Below are positions 25,013 to 36,415 of a DNA stretch of 64,000 nucleotides, one piece after another (the stretch's first letter is position 1; the number at the start of each line of letters is the position of its first letter). The stretch comes from Achatina immaculata (Eukaryota; Mollusca; Gastropoda; Stylommatophora; Achatinidae). The notes beneath the pieces were generated by a model that saw only the letters and a program-made list of their open reading frames with translations, did no database searches and was not told the DNA's origin. The DNA lies in the NCBI GenBank assembly GCA_009760885.1, contig CM019704.1, positions 14,758,929 to 14,822,928 on the forward strand, given 5' to 3'. A program made the position numbers and the translations under genes.

Positions 25013-25329
25013 GTTGTGTGTGGTTTATACAAAGTCTTGTCACAGCCAGACAAATGGCTCTTGTAAAGGAATACGCGGTTTGATTCGTAGTAATTTTCGT
25101 GCTCTCCTCCCCCCACCCCCATCTTATGTTTCTCACGCTAATTTTTCCCTTCATTATTTACTGTGCTTAAACATTTTCCAGCAGTTGGCTATTCCTGTAG
25201 AATGATCTTGTGTGTTCTGTTTCATAACCACGGAGACAAGGAGACGGGTCTCCTGCACGAACCCCGTCGTCATGCGTGCGCCACTTGTGCCTGGCCATTC
25301 CAATTTTTTTCCCTGTGGCTAGATTTCGG

Positions 25330-26130
25330 CACTTTTTATGTTGTGGCCAGGTTTAGGTTCCTTTGACCTTGTGGCCAGGTTTGGGTTACTTTTTCCCCTG
25401 TGGCCAGGTTTGGGTTGCTTTTTCCCCTGTGGCCAGGTTTGGGTTACTTTTTCCCCTGTGGCCAGGTTTGGGTTACTTTTTCCCCTGTGGCCAGGTTTGG
25501 GTTACTTTTTTCCCTGTGGCCAGGTATGGGTTGCTTTTTTCCCTGTGGCCAGGTATGGGTTACTTTTTCCCCTGTGGCCAGGTATGGGTTACTTTTTTCC
25601 CTGTGGCCAGGTTTGGGTTACTTTTTCCCCTGTGGCCAGGTTTGGGTTACTTTTTCCCCTGTGGCCAGGTTTGGGTTGCTTTTTCCCCTGTGGCCAGGTT
25701 TTGGTTACTTTTTCCCCTGTGGCCAGGTTTAGGTTACTTTTTCCCCTGTGGCCAGGTTTGAGTTACTTTTTCCCCTGTGGCCAGGTATGGGTTACTTTTT
25801 CCCCTGTGGCCAGGTTTAGGTTACTTTTTCCCCTGTGGCCAGGTTTGAGTTACTTTTTCCCCTGTGGCCAGGTATGGGTTGCTTTTTTCCCTGTGGCCAG
25901 GTTTTGGTTGCTTTTTCCCCTGTGGCAAGGTTTGGGTTGCTTTTTCCCTTGTGGCCAGGTTTGGGTTAATTTTTCCCCTGTGGCCAGGTTTTGGTTACTT
26001 TTCCCCCTGTGGCCAGGTTTGGGTTCATTTTTCCTTGTGGCCAGGGTTGGGGTACTTTTTCTCTGTGGCCAGGTTTGGATTCCTTTTTCCCTGTGACCAA
26101 GTTTGGATTCTTTTTGCTTGCGGACAGGTG
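25330..26130. repeat. 29-bp minisatellite, about 26 units
   Basis: Perfect and near-perfect tandem copies of GTGGCCAGGTTTGGGTTACT plus TTTTCCCCT, 29 bp per unit. Units degrade towards the right end (from about 25980). Because 29 is not a multiple of three and the unit has no plus-strand stop in any phase, all three plus frames stay open, giving overlapping repetitive ORFs of up to 252 codons. I treat those as artefacts of the array. Confidence 0.95.
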
Positions 26131-26674
26131 TGTAAGATGTGTTCTGGAGTCTGGATTCGGTGTGACACGCGTAGAACGGAGGTGCATACTGTAGGCTTTA
26201 CCAGCATACTGAAAAACTGTCACAAACAAAATTGTTAAACAAAATCATTATATAGCACTTTCACAGCGAATTTCTGATGGAGTTTATTTATCATCTATTC
26301 AGACATGTTAAAATATTCTGTACTGGAATGATTTCCATATTTATTCTGTGTAAAACAAAGCATCCAGATAACGAGTATCTCAATGCAGATTTGGGGGGGG
26401 GGGTCAGGCTCAGAAACTTTGGCTTTGACTCTTTTTTTCTTTTCACTCTTCTGCACTGCATGTAGCTACAACTCTGACTGTTTATAAATGACTTATTCCA
26501 CAGACTAGCACACAATCTTCACCAAAAATTGCACTTGATTTTGATTTCTCTGTTTTTCTACTGCCAACTCAGATTCCTTCATGAATAGTACATTTCTGCC
26601 GAATCCCATTCCATCTAAACCTTCTTGCGATTTTCATTCCAGTCATGCAACCTTGCGGAGAAGTTTAGGATCTA

Positions 26675-27800
26675 CGAGGGGCGTTCAGAAAGTAATGCAC
26701 CACATCGTTTTTTTTTAAAGCTAGTAATGAAGACAGACGCATGAAATTATGCACACTTTAAATATGGCATGTGCCGATTGTGTGAACCAAATTGCACCGC
26801 AACTGGCCAAAGAATGTGGCTACCCTAACCGTTGAAATGGAGCGTGTTAGCAACTTGCAGTATAAGCAATTCTATCAATTGTGATAGAAGGAAACTGTTG
26901 TGAGCATTCACAAGTGTCTATGTGATGTATATGGAAGTTTTGCAGTCGACAGGAGTACAGTCAGTAGCTGGGTTCAGAGAATCAAAGAATCAGTAAGTGG
27001 AGATAAGAAGTCGCATGATCGGCCGCGCTATGGACGTTCTGCCACAGCCACCAAGACAGAAATGTCGAAATGCGCTGAAGGCATTATTCTTACTGATAGG
27101 CGTATCAACAACTGGCCTTAAAGCTGTCAGTCAGCAGTGGTAGTGCAAATGCAACTATAAAAGCTCTCGGATTTTCTAAGGTTTGCGAAAGATGGGTTCC
27201 TCGGAAGTCTCACAAATGACCATCGATTGCAAAGGAAACCAATTTCTTCTGAATTGTTGGAGCGTTTTAATGCTGAGGAAGAGACGTTTTTGGCTAAGAT
27301 CGTAGCAGGTGACGAAACCTGGGCACATCATTTTGAACCTGAGACAAAAAAAAAAAAACAGCCATTGGAGTGGCATCATCCGCAATCACCATGAAGAAAT
27401 AAATTCAAGACAACTCTTTCAGCTGGAAAGGTCATGATCACGGTCTTTTGGGACATTGAAGGTGTGATTCTTGTGAATGTTATGCCAAGAGGAGAGACAA
27501 TCAATTCACAAGCTTACATTAAGACATTGACAAAACTCAGTCAACGTTTTCGCAGCGTTCGGCCGCACAAGAATCCAGCAGACCTGCTTCTCTTTCACGA
27601 CAATGCTTGCCTCACACAAGTCTGGCAACACGGGAAGCAATCACCAAATTGGGTTGGACTGTACTACCCCATCCATCCTTTGGTCCCCATTTGGCACCCT
27701 CTGATTTCCATCTGTTTAGTCCACTTAAAGATGCACTCCAAGGAGTACGATGCAGCGATGATCTTTCATGCAGCGAAGAAATAGCTACATAATCAAGAGA
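26675..27800 (+). mobile_element. Mariner (Tc1/mariner) relic, 3'-truncated
   Basis: It starts after a TA with the typical mariner terminus CGAGGGGCGTTCAGAAAGTA. Transposase pieces follow in order. The helix-turn-helix part contains YGSFAVDRSTVSSWVQRIKE and RPRYGRSATATKTEM. The catalytic region has AGDETWAHHFEPE (first Asp), FHDNACLT (second Asp) and, after a frameshift, HLAPSDFHLF (third Asp), spaced as in DD34D. Several frameshifts, an A run at 27344-27358 and stops inactivate it. The right terminal repeat is missing; the element fades at about 27800 just before a TTC microsatellite. Confidence 0.85.
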
Positions 27801-28285
27801 AAATCTGGTACGGGCTAGGAATTCTTCTTCTTCTTCTTCTTCTTCTTCTTCACTGCGAGCTGGTGTTCTTTGCAGCCGATGCTGTGAAGATTTTGGGGCA
27901 CATCATCGTGTCGGCTTAGGAGCGGGTTATGACTGCTATTGTGTTCAGTCCCAGAGTGTAGCTTAAAAAGCAAGGGATGTGTTATTTAGCAGACACACCA
28001 CTACCGTGAGGACTATGGCGCTCCCTGGGGGCACCAACGGTGAGAAGGCTCAGGGTCTTGGTCGGCAGTGATTCTCCTACCCTGACGCTAGCATATCAGC
28101 TGTGGCTCTCTGATTGCTAAAATATACAGCATCTTCCCCCCCCCCCCCCCACCAAACATTTACAACGGTTTATAAACTACACAATCTCTCACGTAGCTAT
28201 ATACAAGTTATAAATTATAAAGTTTACCCCCCCCCCCCCAGCAATTTTTTCCCTTTGTAATGTAGTGTATTATGTACCATGAATG
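27801..28285. other. TTC microsatellite, C runs and unassigned sequence
   Basis: TTC repeats at about 27822-27851, then about 270 bp that I cannot assign, then two C runs (about 28136-28150 and 28229-28240). The 14-bp left target duplication of X3 lies at 28272-28285. Confidence 0.4.
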
Positions 28286-29601
28286 TTCTAAGGACTGTTA
28301 TTGCCGGAGGTGGGGTTGAGGATACACTCTCCACTCCAGCGGCGTTCGTCTCAAACAGCCTCTGACAGCCAAGTCCAGCTGCTGGCCTTCTCTTGGCAGA
28401 ACTTTTTAAACTGACAGGAGAAGGGGCGATGGCAAATATCTGGCGCCTAAGAACCAGACGCTTCGGGTGGATGAGAGTCTTGTTTGGTAGCTCATCTACT
28501 GCTGCTGGCGAGATTATTCAGCTGCTGTGCGTGGAGTGGGGCTCCTCCCGGCCACTGAAGAAAGGTGCTAGTGGGGTTGCCGCGCGGCACCGCTGTGGAA
28601 AAGATGAAAGAAACTATAAAGCGAAGTAAACAGTAGTCAAATCACGGCACCTCTGGTCTGGAGGCCGGCTACGTCCTAAGTGCACTCATATCGGGCGAAA
28701 TGCCTGAACTGGCTTAACGCAGAGGCTAAGACACTACTGATGAGATTCTTCGGATGCCGCGCGTGGAGTGAAGCTCCTCCCGGCCAAGGAAGAAAATGCG
28801 GAACAGCAATTAGGGTTTCTGTGTGGCGCCCATGTGAAAAGGTGATGGAAAGGATAAAGTGAAGCTTAATCGGTATGTCCAGTAGTATCGCTGCGAGAGC
28901 AACTCATACCACGGCGCCTCTGCTCTAGAGGCCGGCCACGTTCGAAATAACCCTATACTGGTGAAATATGCCTAAACCGGCATACACCAGGGCTGAAACT
29001 TGATGGCTACGCACGTCACGGTACCTTTGCTCTAGAGGTCGGTCACGTTCATACTGGGATAATATGCCTAAACCGGCTCAACCCAGGGGTGGAAGTCACT
29101 AGTGGCGAGGATTCGTCTTCCTGGACAAAAGCTCCATCCTGGTCACAACTAGGAAGGGTAGCGGCCACGACCACAAAATGCTGAAGTCGGAGACACTGGA
29201 CCAGTGCAGTCTAGATAGGCAACCATTTCTCACCCGTGAGTGATACACGGGTATCTCAAAATACGTCGAGGTTTTCCGGTGAGAAAGTCCAACTCTAGCC
29301 TGGATGGGCTACCACCTTGAACCCAGCGGGGATATACTGACATCCAAAAAAGAAAAAAACGCCGAGGTTTTCCGGTGAGAAAGTCCAAGTTTAGATTAAA
29401 CTAGTGCAACGAAAACCACGGTGTCACGCAATCCATCTTCGGAGACCCACCAAGAATACAGGCTCAAGCCCTGGGATACTCTGAGCCTCTTGGGGATCTC
29501 GAGGACCACACGGGGGACCACGGGACCTATCGAGGACCACAGGCATAAATTCAGTAGGATCACAGGGCAGTCATGGTGGTAGAAGCGAACGAAGAAGAAG
29601 A
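28286..29601 (+). mobile_element. Family X retroposon, copy 3 (complete, with TSD)
   Basis: Complete copy of about 1316 bp. The flanks ATGTACCATGAATG (28272-28285) and ATGTACCATGCATG (29602-29615) form a 14-bp target duplication with one mismatch. The 5' end is TTCTAAGGACTGTTATTGCC followed by GGAGGTGGGGTTGAGGATAC. Internal landmarks match X1: GCTGGCGAGATT blocks, CTCTAGAGGTCGG units, GTTTTCCGGTGAGAAAGTCC units and the ACCACACGGGGGACCACGGG block. The 3' end is GAAGCGAACGAAGAAGAAG. Long target duplication plus a simple-repeat tail indicate LINE-type retroposition. Confidence 0.8.
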
Positions 29602-29629
29602 TGTACCATGCATGGTACTTTAGATTATT

Positions 29630-29745
29630 TTTTCTTCCTACTTCTTCGCCCTTATGTTCTTCTTTGTATGAAAAAGACCTAAGGCGAAACGTTACAACAG
29701 CGTGCTGCGTGAATGGATTCAGCTGGTCTGCCTTTTAAAAAAGTA
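29630..29745 (+). mobile_element. Family M terminal fragment 2
   Basis: AAAGACCTAAGGCGAAACGT followed by TACAACAGCGTGCTGCGTGA and CAGCTGGTCTGCC aligns with the right end of M1 (GGCTCACGCCGAAACG, then GTACTCGTTAA and AGCTGTTCCTAC). Only one end is visible. It abuts the 3' end of X3. Confidence 0.5.
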
Positions 29746-30503
29746 TATGTTATAAATAACATTATAATATTCAGTTGTATATATTACCCAATATATTATT
29801 TATAATATTCTTTCGTGTGCGGATAACCCAAATGGAGGAAAAAAAAACAGAGAGGCCATCTAAAACGAGGACACTGGGTCAGATAAACAGTATAAAAGAA
29901 ATGCTGTAATGTTCTGTCATTAGTACTGCTGTGTGTTGTGTGATGTCTGAGGATCCCCCGTGTGGAGTTTCTGTATGTGATCTGGTAGCAGGCAGGTAGG
30001 ATATGTGGTGTATGTGTGTGTATGCTGTGTGAGTGTCTCTGGCAGTGACACGGAATATTGAATGAGGGGATATTAATAATAAGGAAGAAGAAGTGGTTTT
30101 TTTAAAATATAAGATTTTGATTTTGTTATTGTTCTTATATAATGCGAGGCGTGGAGAGAGATGATGAGAGATACTTGGCGAACACATCTGTAAGAAGCGA
30201 AGAAACACCAGGGATAAGGTATGTGATGGTGATCCTGTGTTTTTTAACGAATACTATTGTCCAATCTCTTTCGTGTTATGCCATATGATGATGATGATGA
30301 TGATGTAGTGGCATACGCAGGATTTCACTATACTGTCCCACCGGACTCCTGACAAAAATCTTAGGCTGCACAGCACGATGCGGAAGGGAAGACAACATAA
30401 GATGAAGCTAAAAACAATCCCGTAGGTAGGCAGATTGTAAGGGGAACGAGTGACTACAAGCGACTGGCGGGAAATATACCGTTACAGGTAAGAGAGAGAG
30501 AGA

Positions 30504-30540
<37 letters not shown>

Positions 30541-30735
30541 CAAGTTAGGGTGGCCATGAGAATTTTATGTCGGTATGGGCAGGCTGAGGAGAGACTTGTG
30601 ATATAAGGTATTTATCAGCGAATTAAAATTTAGTAAAACAACTAAAGAAGCTGTGGAGAGTATGCAGGGAACTCTCTACTGTAGAGAGCGGAACAACACA
30701 ACTCCTTCAGATCATCAGAGAAGTACCCCCACCCC
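29746..30735. other. Intronic stretch, microsatellites only
   Basis: Contains ATG repeats near 30287-30306 (possibly an RTE tail scrap) and a GA tract at about 30489-30536. Minus-strand ORFs here are short and low-complexity. No gene recognised. Confidence 0.4.
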
Positions 30736-31790
30736 ACAGACAAGTGTTTCGGCCCTATTAAACTCCTGACACTCTAAGGGTGGTGGGCCCCTCTGGGTCA
30801 TGACTCCCAGAGGTCTTGTGAGTTGTTGCTTTTTTCATCCTGGGATTGAGTTGACTCTGCACTTTGAAGTGCGTCTTTAGCGATTTAGCTACGGAGTACC
30901 GGTATTGGCTGTGGCAAACGACATTTATGTTTTCAGTGCTTGTTTCGCATACTCCACAGCCAGCATGAAGCCTTTTCTGCTGTTTCTGAAAGGCTTTTCA
31001 ATTCCCTTGCTTGTCCCTTTATGCCCATATGCCCAGTTGCTTACATAGGTCGTATGCTGATGTTGCTACGAATCCTCTCGCTCCCACTTCTACAGCTATC
31101 ATTTTTGCCCTGACTTCTGACTCCTACCTCAGTTGCTTGACCAGGTTATTGTACTTCTCACATTTGAATAGATGTTGCTCCTCTATTCCTGTTTCGTACG
31201 GAACCGTAAGCTCGATCATTATTAGTTCCTGTTTTTCTGTGGAGTACACTACAATGTACAGTCGCATTCCTGTGTTCTTGATGGCAGTCGGGTATTACCT
31301 TCTTCCTGGTAGGTCCGCTATCACATCCCAGTGATTTCCACTATCTAGCAGTGATGGTAAGGGAATGTCCCTGACTTCAGTATTTGATGTCGTACCAGCG
31401 CCTATGAAGAATTTAGGTGGAACCTCAACTCTTTTGCTGTTATTTTCTTTATCTTTTGCCCTGTCTACAATGGCTACTAGTTCCTGCAGCACTCTGTTGT
31501 GCCGCCAGGTGTAGCGTTTTTTACCAAATGATACTCTGCATGCTGACAGCACATGTTGCAATGTTTGCCTTTTCTTGCAGAGAGGGCACTTTGTGTCTTC
31601 TGATAAACCCCATTTTTATAGGTTGGAGCCTGTAGGTAAAAGGTCATAAGTAGCTCTGATGATGAAACTGAGTCTCAAGGGTGCCATTTTCCAGATGTCA
31701 TTTCTTGTTAGTGATCTCTCTCCCATGTTGTCCACTGACCTTGCTGTACCTGTTGGACTGCCTTCTGGACCCGCTTATCATCCTCTGAAT
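30736..31790 (-). pseudogene. C-terminal part of an RLE-type LINE polyprotein
   Basis: The minus strand reads MGERSLTRNDIWKMAPLRLS, then YDLLPTGSNLYKWGLSEDT, then a Cys-Cys-His-Cys knuckle (CPLCKKRQTLQHVLSAC, spacing C-x2-C-x7-H-x4-C), then KKRYTWRHNRVLQEL, and an ELTVPYE motif followed by FKCEKYNNLVKQLR and FVATSAYDLCKQLG. This order (knuckle, RHN, then a PD-x-ELT-like core) is that of the restriction-like endonuclease end of R2/NeSL/Hero-type LINEs. Where RPD is expected the copy has RLY, so the endonuclease core is damaged, and a frameshift and a stop also occur. The region past about 30915 down to 30736 is probably 3' UTR. The RT domain itself is not visible. Confidence 0.55.
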
Positions 31791-32951
31791 GCGCAAATAA
31801 AACGTGCACAATTAAAAAGTTAACCGTTTTTGTAGAAACGAAACATGTATCACTGTATTAACACAGGGCACTCTAGGCAGAAACCGGAAGTATTATTGTG
31901 ATAACACGAGGCTCGGGAAGAATTAAGCAAAATACGATTGACCAACTTGAGACTCAGATCGGCGGGAATACCCCTGCAATAAGTTTTAGTTAGAACAAAT
32001 ATAGCGACAGGCAGTCCAAGATATGACGAGTCTCGGTAAACAATCGGCTGTTTGTTTTTTTCAGTCGGGAGTAATTTTTAATACGGAAGCTCTTGATCAT
32101 ACACAGTTTGATTTAGTGACTATAGAAGGGAGTCAAGATTATTTGGAGTGTGAGTTATTGGACAGATTAGTAGAACCTGTGTAGATTGAGGGAGCTGGGA
32201 TAGTGTGCTCTCTTGAAGGTTTTGTGTTCGATACTGAACTGAATTAAACTGACGGAGGAGCTAGTATTTTTTTTTTGTGTGTTAAATTGTCAAACTACAA
32301 GGGTATAACCTTCAGAGAACCTCCCTACATGACGTTGCACAGACAACGCGGATGTATACAGTGGCAAGACGGAAACGGGGAAAAAAAAACCCCAGCGAGA
32401 AGCGTGTATTCCCTATGAATGTAACAAAGAGCAGATATCGATCTGTTCATTTCTTTGGATGCAGGACGCCGCTGATGTCATATGGATAGCGAATTTAATA
32501 GCTTCATTTGCTTTTTTCCCCCCCTCGTATGATTTTTTTCTGGCCGGGGATTTTAATGCACATATGCATGGGATTGCAATTTTGAGAGGTTTTATTTGCT
32601 AGATTTCTTTTGTTTTCGTTTTTTTAAATGTTCATTCTGCCTTTTGACATTGGTATACTGTTTGAGTTCATAGTGTGGCGCTTCTTCTAACGATTGGTTG
32701 AATGTCTGAGCTGTAAATGAGACGAGGAGTGGAACAGAGAATGAAGGAGGATTCTAGTACTGGGAAAACCTGAACTTGAAGGTGACTGTGTCGGAAAGTT
32801 GAGCCAATCACAGCTGGACAAGACCATGTTCTTAACTCCTAGGGTGTGTCCCGGAAACAAGCTGCTGCTTTGAAGTCAGCCTCTGCATCGTGGTTTGGGT
32901 CAGCGTGTTTCTTTAATTGGTTGAGCTTCCAGGTTAACCTTCACCTCGGAC
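31791..32951. other. Unassigned stretch with an orphan exon-like ORF
   Basis: Plus-strand ORF at about 32065-32184, preceded by TTTGTTTTTTTCAG, reads SGVIFNTEALDHTQFDLVTI then EGSQDYLECELLDRLVEPV and stops. It is acidic and protein-like but unrecognised. The rest is AT-rich and shows nothing I can assign. Confidence 0.3.
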
Positions 32952-33588
32952 CAGTGGTTCTCAAACTTTTGGGGCTGTAGTCTGTTTGCTTCCTGGCCAC
33001 ATCTCTGGCAGCCCTATACAAGCACACACCTTACTTTATTGGGTCTGATGCTCCATGCAGCCTCTTCCTCCTGGATCTTCACATTTTAGGAGCCACACTG
33101 CCTTAGGCTCAGTGGGTAACGCTTCTTACAACCAGGTAATATCGAACAACATCGCTTTACCAAGTTCCAGTCAATAGCATTCCTACGATGCGGGCAGCTT
33201 TCTGTCCAGTAAAATGTTTCTTGACCATATTTAGAGATCATTCTCGTGAACACAGAAGAGGGACAACATTTTTCTTGCATTTACTATATTGGGAGTATTT
33301 TTTTTCGGTGCGAATTTGTATAAGGTGTCTGGATGGCTCAATTGGCACTGCGACCCTAATGGCAGAGTTCTCTCTCCCTCTTTCTCCTTCCTCACTCCTC
33401 ACACCCACCTACAAATGCTTTGAGATTTATATTCACAAAAAATGTTTTCGATTTTCACGTATAATGGATAATATAAATCTCTGTGTGTATGTGTGATTTG
33501 ATGGTAGTCTTCAGTTACAGTACCATGACTGTGTGTTTTATGATCAGTATTTGTTATTCTACATTTCACACACATGTCAAGTTATATG

Positions 33589-33638
<50 letters not shown>

Positions 33639-35125
33639 GCAAAATAAATAATACTGGTTATAAAAACAGTTCTGGGTATAGAGTACTGTAAATGAAGGTT
33701 AATAAGAAGTAATCGTATAGCTTACAACAATATTCGTGCAATATAGTCCCTGACGTGCACAAGTCAAGTAATGCTTACAGTCAGTAGCAATTCGTAGTCT
33801 CTCCCCACAGTCGCACTTTTGTCGCTTCAAGTTACTGTAACACTAGATTCTCTCTCTCCCCCCCCCCCCACTACGTGGTGCTGGTGGTAAACGTTTGAGC
33901 GATTAAAAAGAAATCTCTTTTCGCGTGTTGAGTAGATGCCACGCTGGGAATCAATGTTGTCATTGTGACCGAGTATGCAGACATAGAGTGAAGGACAGTT
34001 TTCTTTCAAAAGCCATGAATCGATCACGCCCATATGACGTCAGGGGAAAATAATTTTTTTTAGAACAGGGCTTCTCAAACTGTGACGTCGTGGGCTGGGT
34101 TATTTCATCCAGTGTGGAGACCTAATTACTGTATCGGTGTGTGTGTGTGTCGACGCCGCCCCCCTCCACCCCCCCCCCCCAAATGTCTGTTGATGTTATT
34201 ACCAGATCTGGCTGTAACGGGGAACTGAAAGTTCTTGACGACTGATGCCATTGTGTAGTTCTTGGCTGAAACACGCCAGGCCAGACAGACAAAAATGTAA
34301 GGATTTGCTGTCTTTATTTTCAGGTCGATTGGGGAAATTTGTAACCATTGCTGTCTCTGTCTATATGTCGAACTGGGAATCGATAACTGTTGCTGTCATT
34401 ATTTCTAGTTCGATTAGAGAGTCAATAATGAATGCGGTATTTATTTCTAGGTCGAACGAGGAGTCGATGAAGATTGCTGTCTTTATTTGTAGGTAGAATA
34501 ATCAGTAACGGTTACTCTCTTTGTTTCCAGATCAGATGGGGAGTGTGTAACGGGTGTTTTCTGTTTCCTGGTCGAGTGGGAGGAGTGTTTAACTGTAGCT
34601 GTCTCTGTTTCCAGGGAGGGACCCCAATAAGCAGTTTCTGATACCACAAAGTCCATGTCGATCAGTCTGTAACCACAGGTGTTACCTGTAGCAGATCTTT
34701 GAGCAGCTTGTTTTAGCTAATATTAATAGGACACACACCCGTATCAGAATTTCGGGATCTTATTGGCTGTGTGTAATCCTCTGGATGTTAGAAGAGCCTG
34801 TGAGCAACGACAGTATCAAGGAGAAACCCGCAGCAGTGGGAATCATCATCATGTTTCCGTGTGCGCATTTCGATGATAAGAGGAAAGCCAGTAGGCTATG
34901 CTGGAGTTTCAATAGAAACAGTAACATTGAAGAGGAAGAGAAAAAAAATCTGTCATTGAACATTAATGCACTGAGATGTCCTCGTATCTTTAGGAGACAG
35001 AAGTGCTGTACCAGTTTCTACATTCTTGTTATCTTACTAAACATAAAACGTGACTGCTAACGAAAAAAAAAACAACAAACCCACTCATACTTGTGTTTAG
35101 CGGACAATACCTTTGAGAACCGCTG
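32952..35125. mobile_element. hAT-like terminal sequences, pairing unclear
   Basis: The string CAGTGGTTCTCAAACTTTTG at 32952, a related CAGGGCTTCTCAAACTGTGA at about 34070 and, at the far end, TTTGAGAACCGCTG (35112-35125, reverse complement CAGCGGTTCTCAAA) are typical hAT termini. The flanking octamers do not match each other, so I cannot say which ends belong together; two overlapping or nested decayed elements are likely. No transposase coding is visible between them. A TA tract lies at about 33589-33636. Confidence 0.45.
34300..34625. repeat. Degenerate 48-bp minisatellite, about six or seven units
   Basis: Units of about 48 bp carry TTGCTGTCTTTATTTCTAG, GTCGA and GGGGAGTCGATAA-like pieces (for example 34313, 34361, 34409, 34457). 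Each unit contains a pyrimidine-rich run ending in AG. A plus-strand frame stays open across several units because 48 is a multiple of three. Confidence 0.7.
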
Positions 35126-36011
35126 GAAGACATATCTTCGAATCGGTGTCGTCGACGGCTTTGAAACATGTGCGTCAGTCGATATCTATTTATCTATAGC
35201 CGTCCCTGTCAAAAACAGGATCTAGATCTTGTATTTTCTGAGTTCCGATCCAGTCAGTGCGTTGACTGCATTATACACGAGTCTGTGATTTAGTCGTCCA
35301 CTAACCACGGGCCGTCGTTTTCAGGTCACACGGAAGTCGGGTCTTGAACTGGCGTGTCACTTTCTTTCATGTTGTCCGGACATCTTCTGAGATCTGGTGG
35401 TTTACTCTATGCGTGAAACTGTTCTCGGAAATTAAAGTGCGTTGGCGAGAATTGCCGTTTACTAGACGGTAAATGTATAGCTAAGGTGCAGTTTTATGAA
35501 TGATACAAAGACTGGACAAGAAAGGAGGACAGCAGGAAAGACAAATAACAAACTCAAAAAAAGGGGGGAGGGGGAATAAAATCATTTATCATGTGGAGGT
35601 TTGTCTCCGATTGAAATCTAAGTATGAAAAGTACAGTCTCTTCTGTTTTCATACTTGTACTGTACATGATGAATTCTCTTCTCCGCATGAAAGTTTTATA
35701 ACTCATATTCTTTACCTGAGCAGATCCACGCTTTCTTTAGTTACATCTTTCGCACCTTGCATCTACAAATAACAGATTTTTTTGTCTTAAAAAATCAGAC
35801 TAATTATATAAAATTGGGGGGGGGGGGGCCTTGTTTGTCGTTTGTCCATTTTCCTGTAGTCATCACTACATCATTCAATGAGAATAAAAGACCAGTATTT
35901 TCAAGGGGTGAAAAATTGGGCATGGAGGCTTGTCTGACATTTTTCTCTCGTCCGATCATGCTAAAGCAGTAATTAAACATCAATAAGGTGCTAGTATTTT
36001 ATGCGTGTCAT
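35126..36011. other. Intronic stretch without recognised genes
   Basis: A run of A near 35062-35071 lies just before it and a G run lies at about 35816-35828. Short ORFs only, none with a family resemblance. Confidence 0.4.
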
Positions 36012-36415
36012 TCATTCTTCATTCATTCATTTGCATGTCCCTTGCGGAACTCTGCCTCCCAAACAGCACTCCTGTAGGCCTCTCGGTTGTGAGCAAGATG
36101 GCCTGCTGCTGTTGCATCCATTTCCAGATCGTCAACGATGTCTTGCAGCCATCTTCGTCTTGGGCTTCCTCTTTTTCTTTTTCCCATTAGGTATCCTTCC
36201 AATACGGTCTTCTCTAAATTATCATGACGTTTAATGTGTCCAAAATATTTAAGTTTTCTCTCTTTAATCCTCTTCACTAGCCAGCCTTCTTCAATATTAA
36301 GCTCTTGTAGTATAGATATATTTGTTCTTTTTTGTGTCCACGATATTTGGAGAACTCTTCTGTAGCATTTACATTCAAAGGCATTTATGTGTGTAAAAGG
36401 CATTTTATGCGTGTA
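36012..36415 (-). mobile_element. LINE C1, 3' fragment
   Basis: A 126-codon minus frame ends with FECKCYRRVLQISWTQKRTN, LKYFGHIKRHDNLEKTVLEG, GKRKRGSPRRRWLQDIVDDL and AVWEAEFRKGHANE, followed by repeated ATGA units (reverse of TTCATTCATTCAT). It matches LINE C2 at 44395-45232. The frame is intact, so this copy is fairly recent, but strongly 5'-truncated. It abuts the 3' end of LINE A1. Confidence 0.8.

Noticed and set aside
25338..26238. Long overlapping ORFs (up to 252 codons) as a repetitive protein gene
   Set aside because: They arise from a 29-bp minisatellite without stops in any plus frame; no start context, splice sites or family resemblance.
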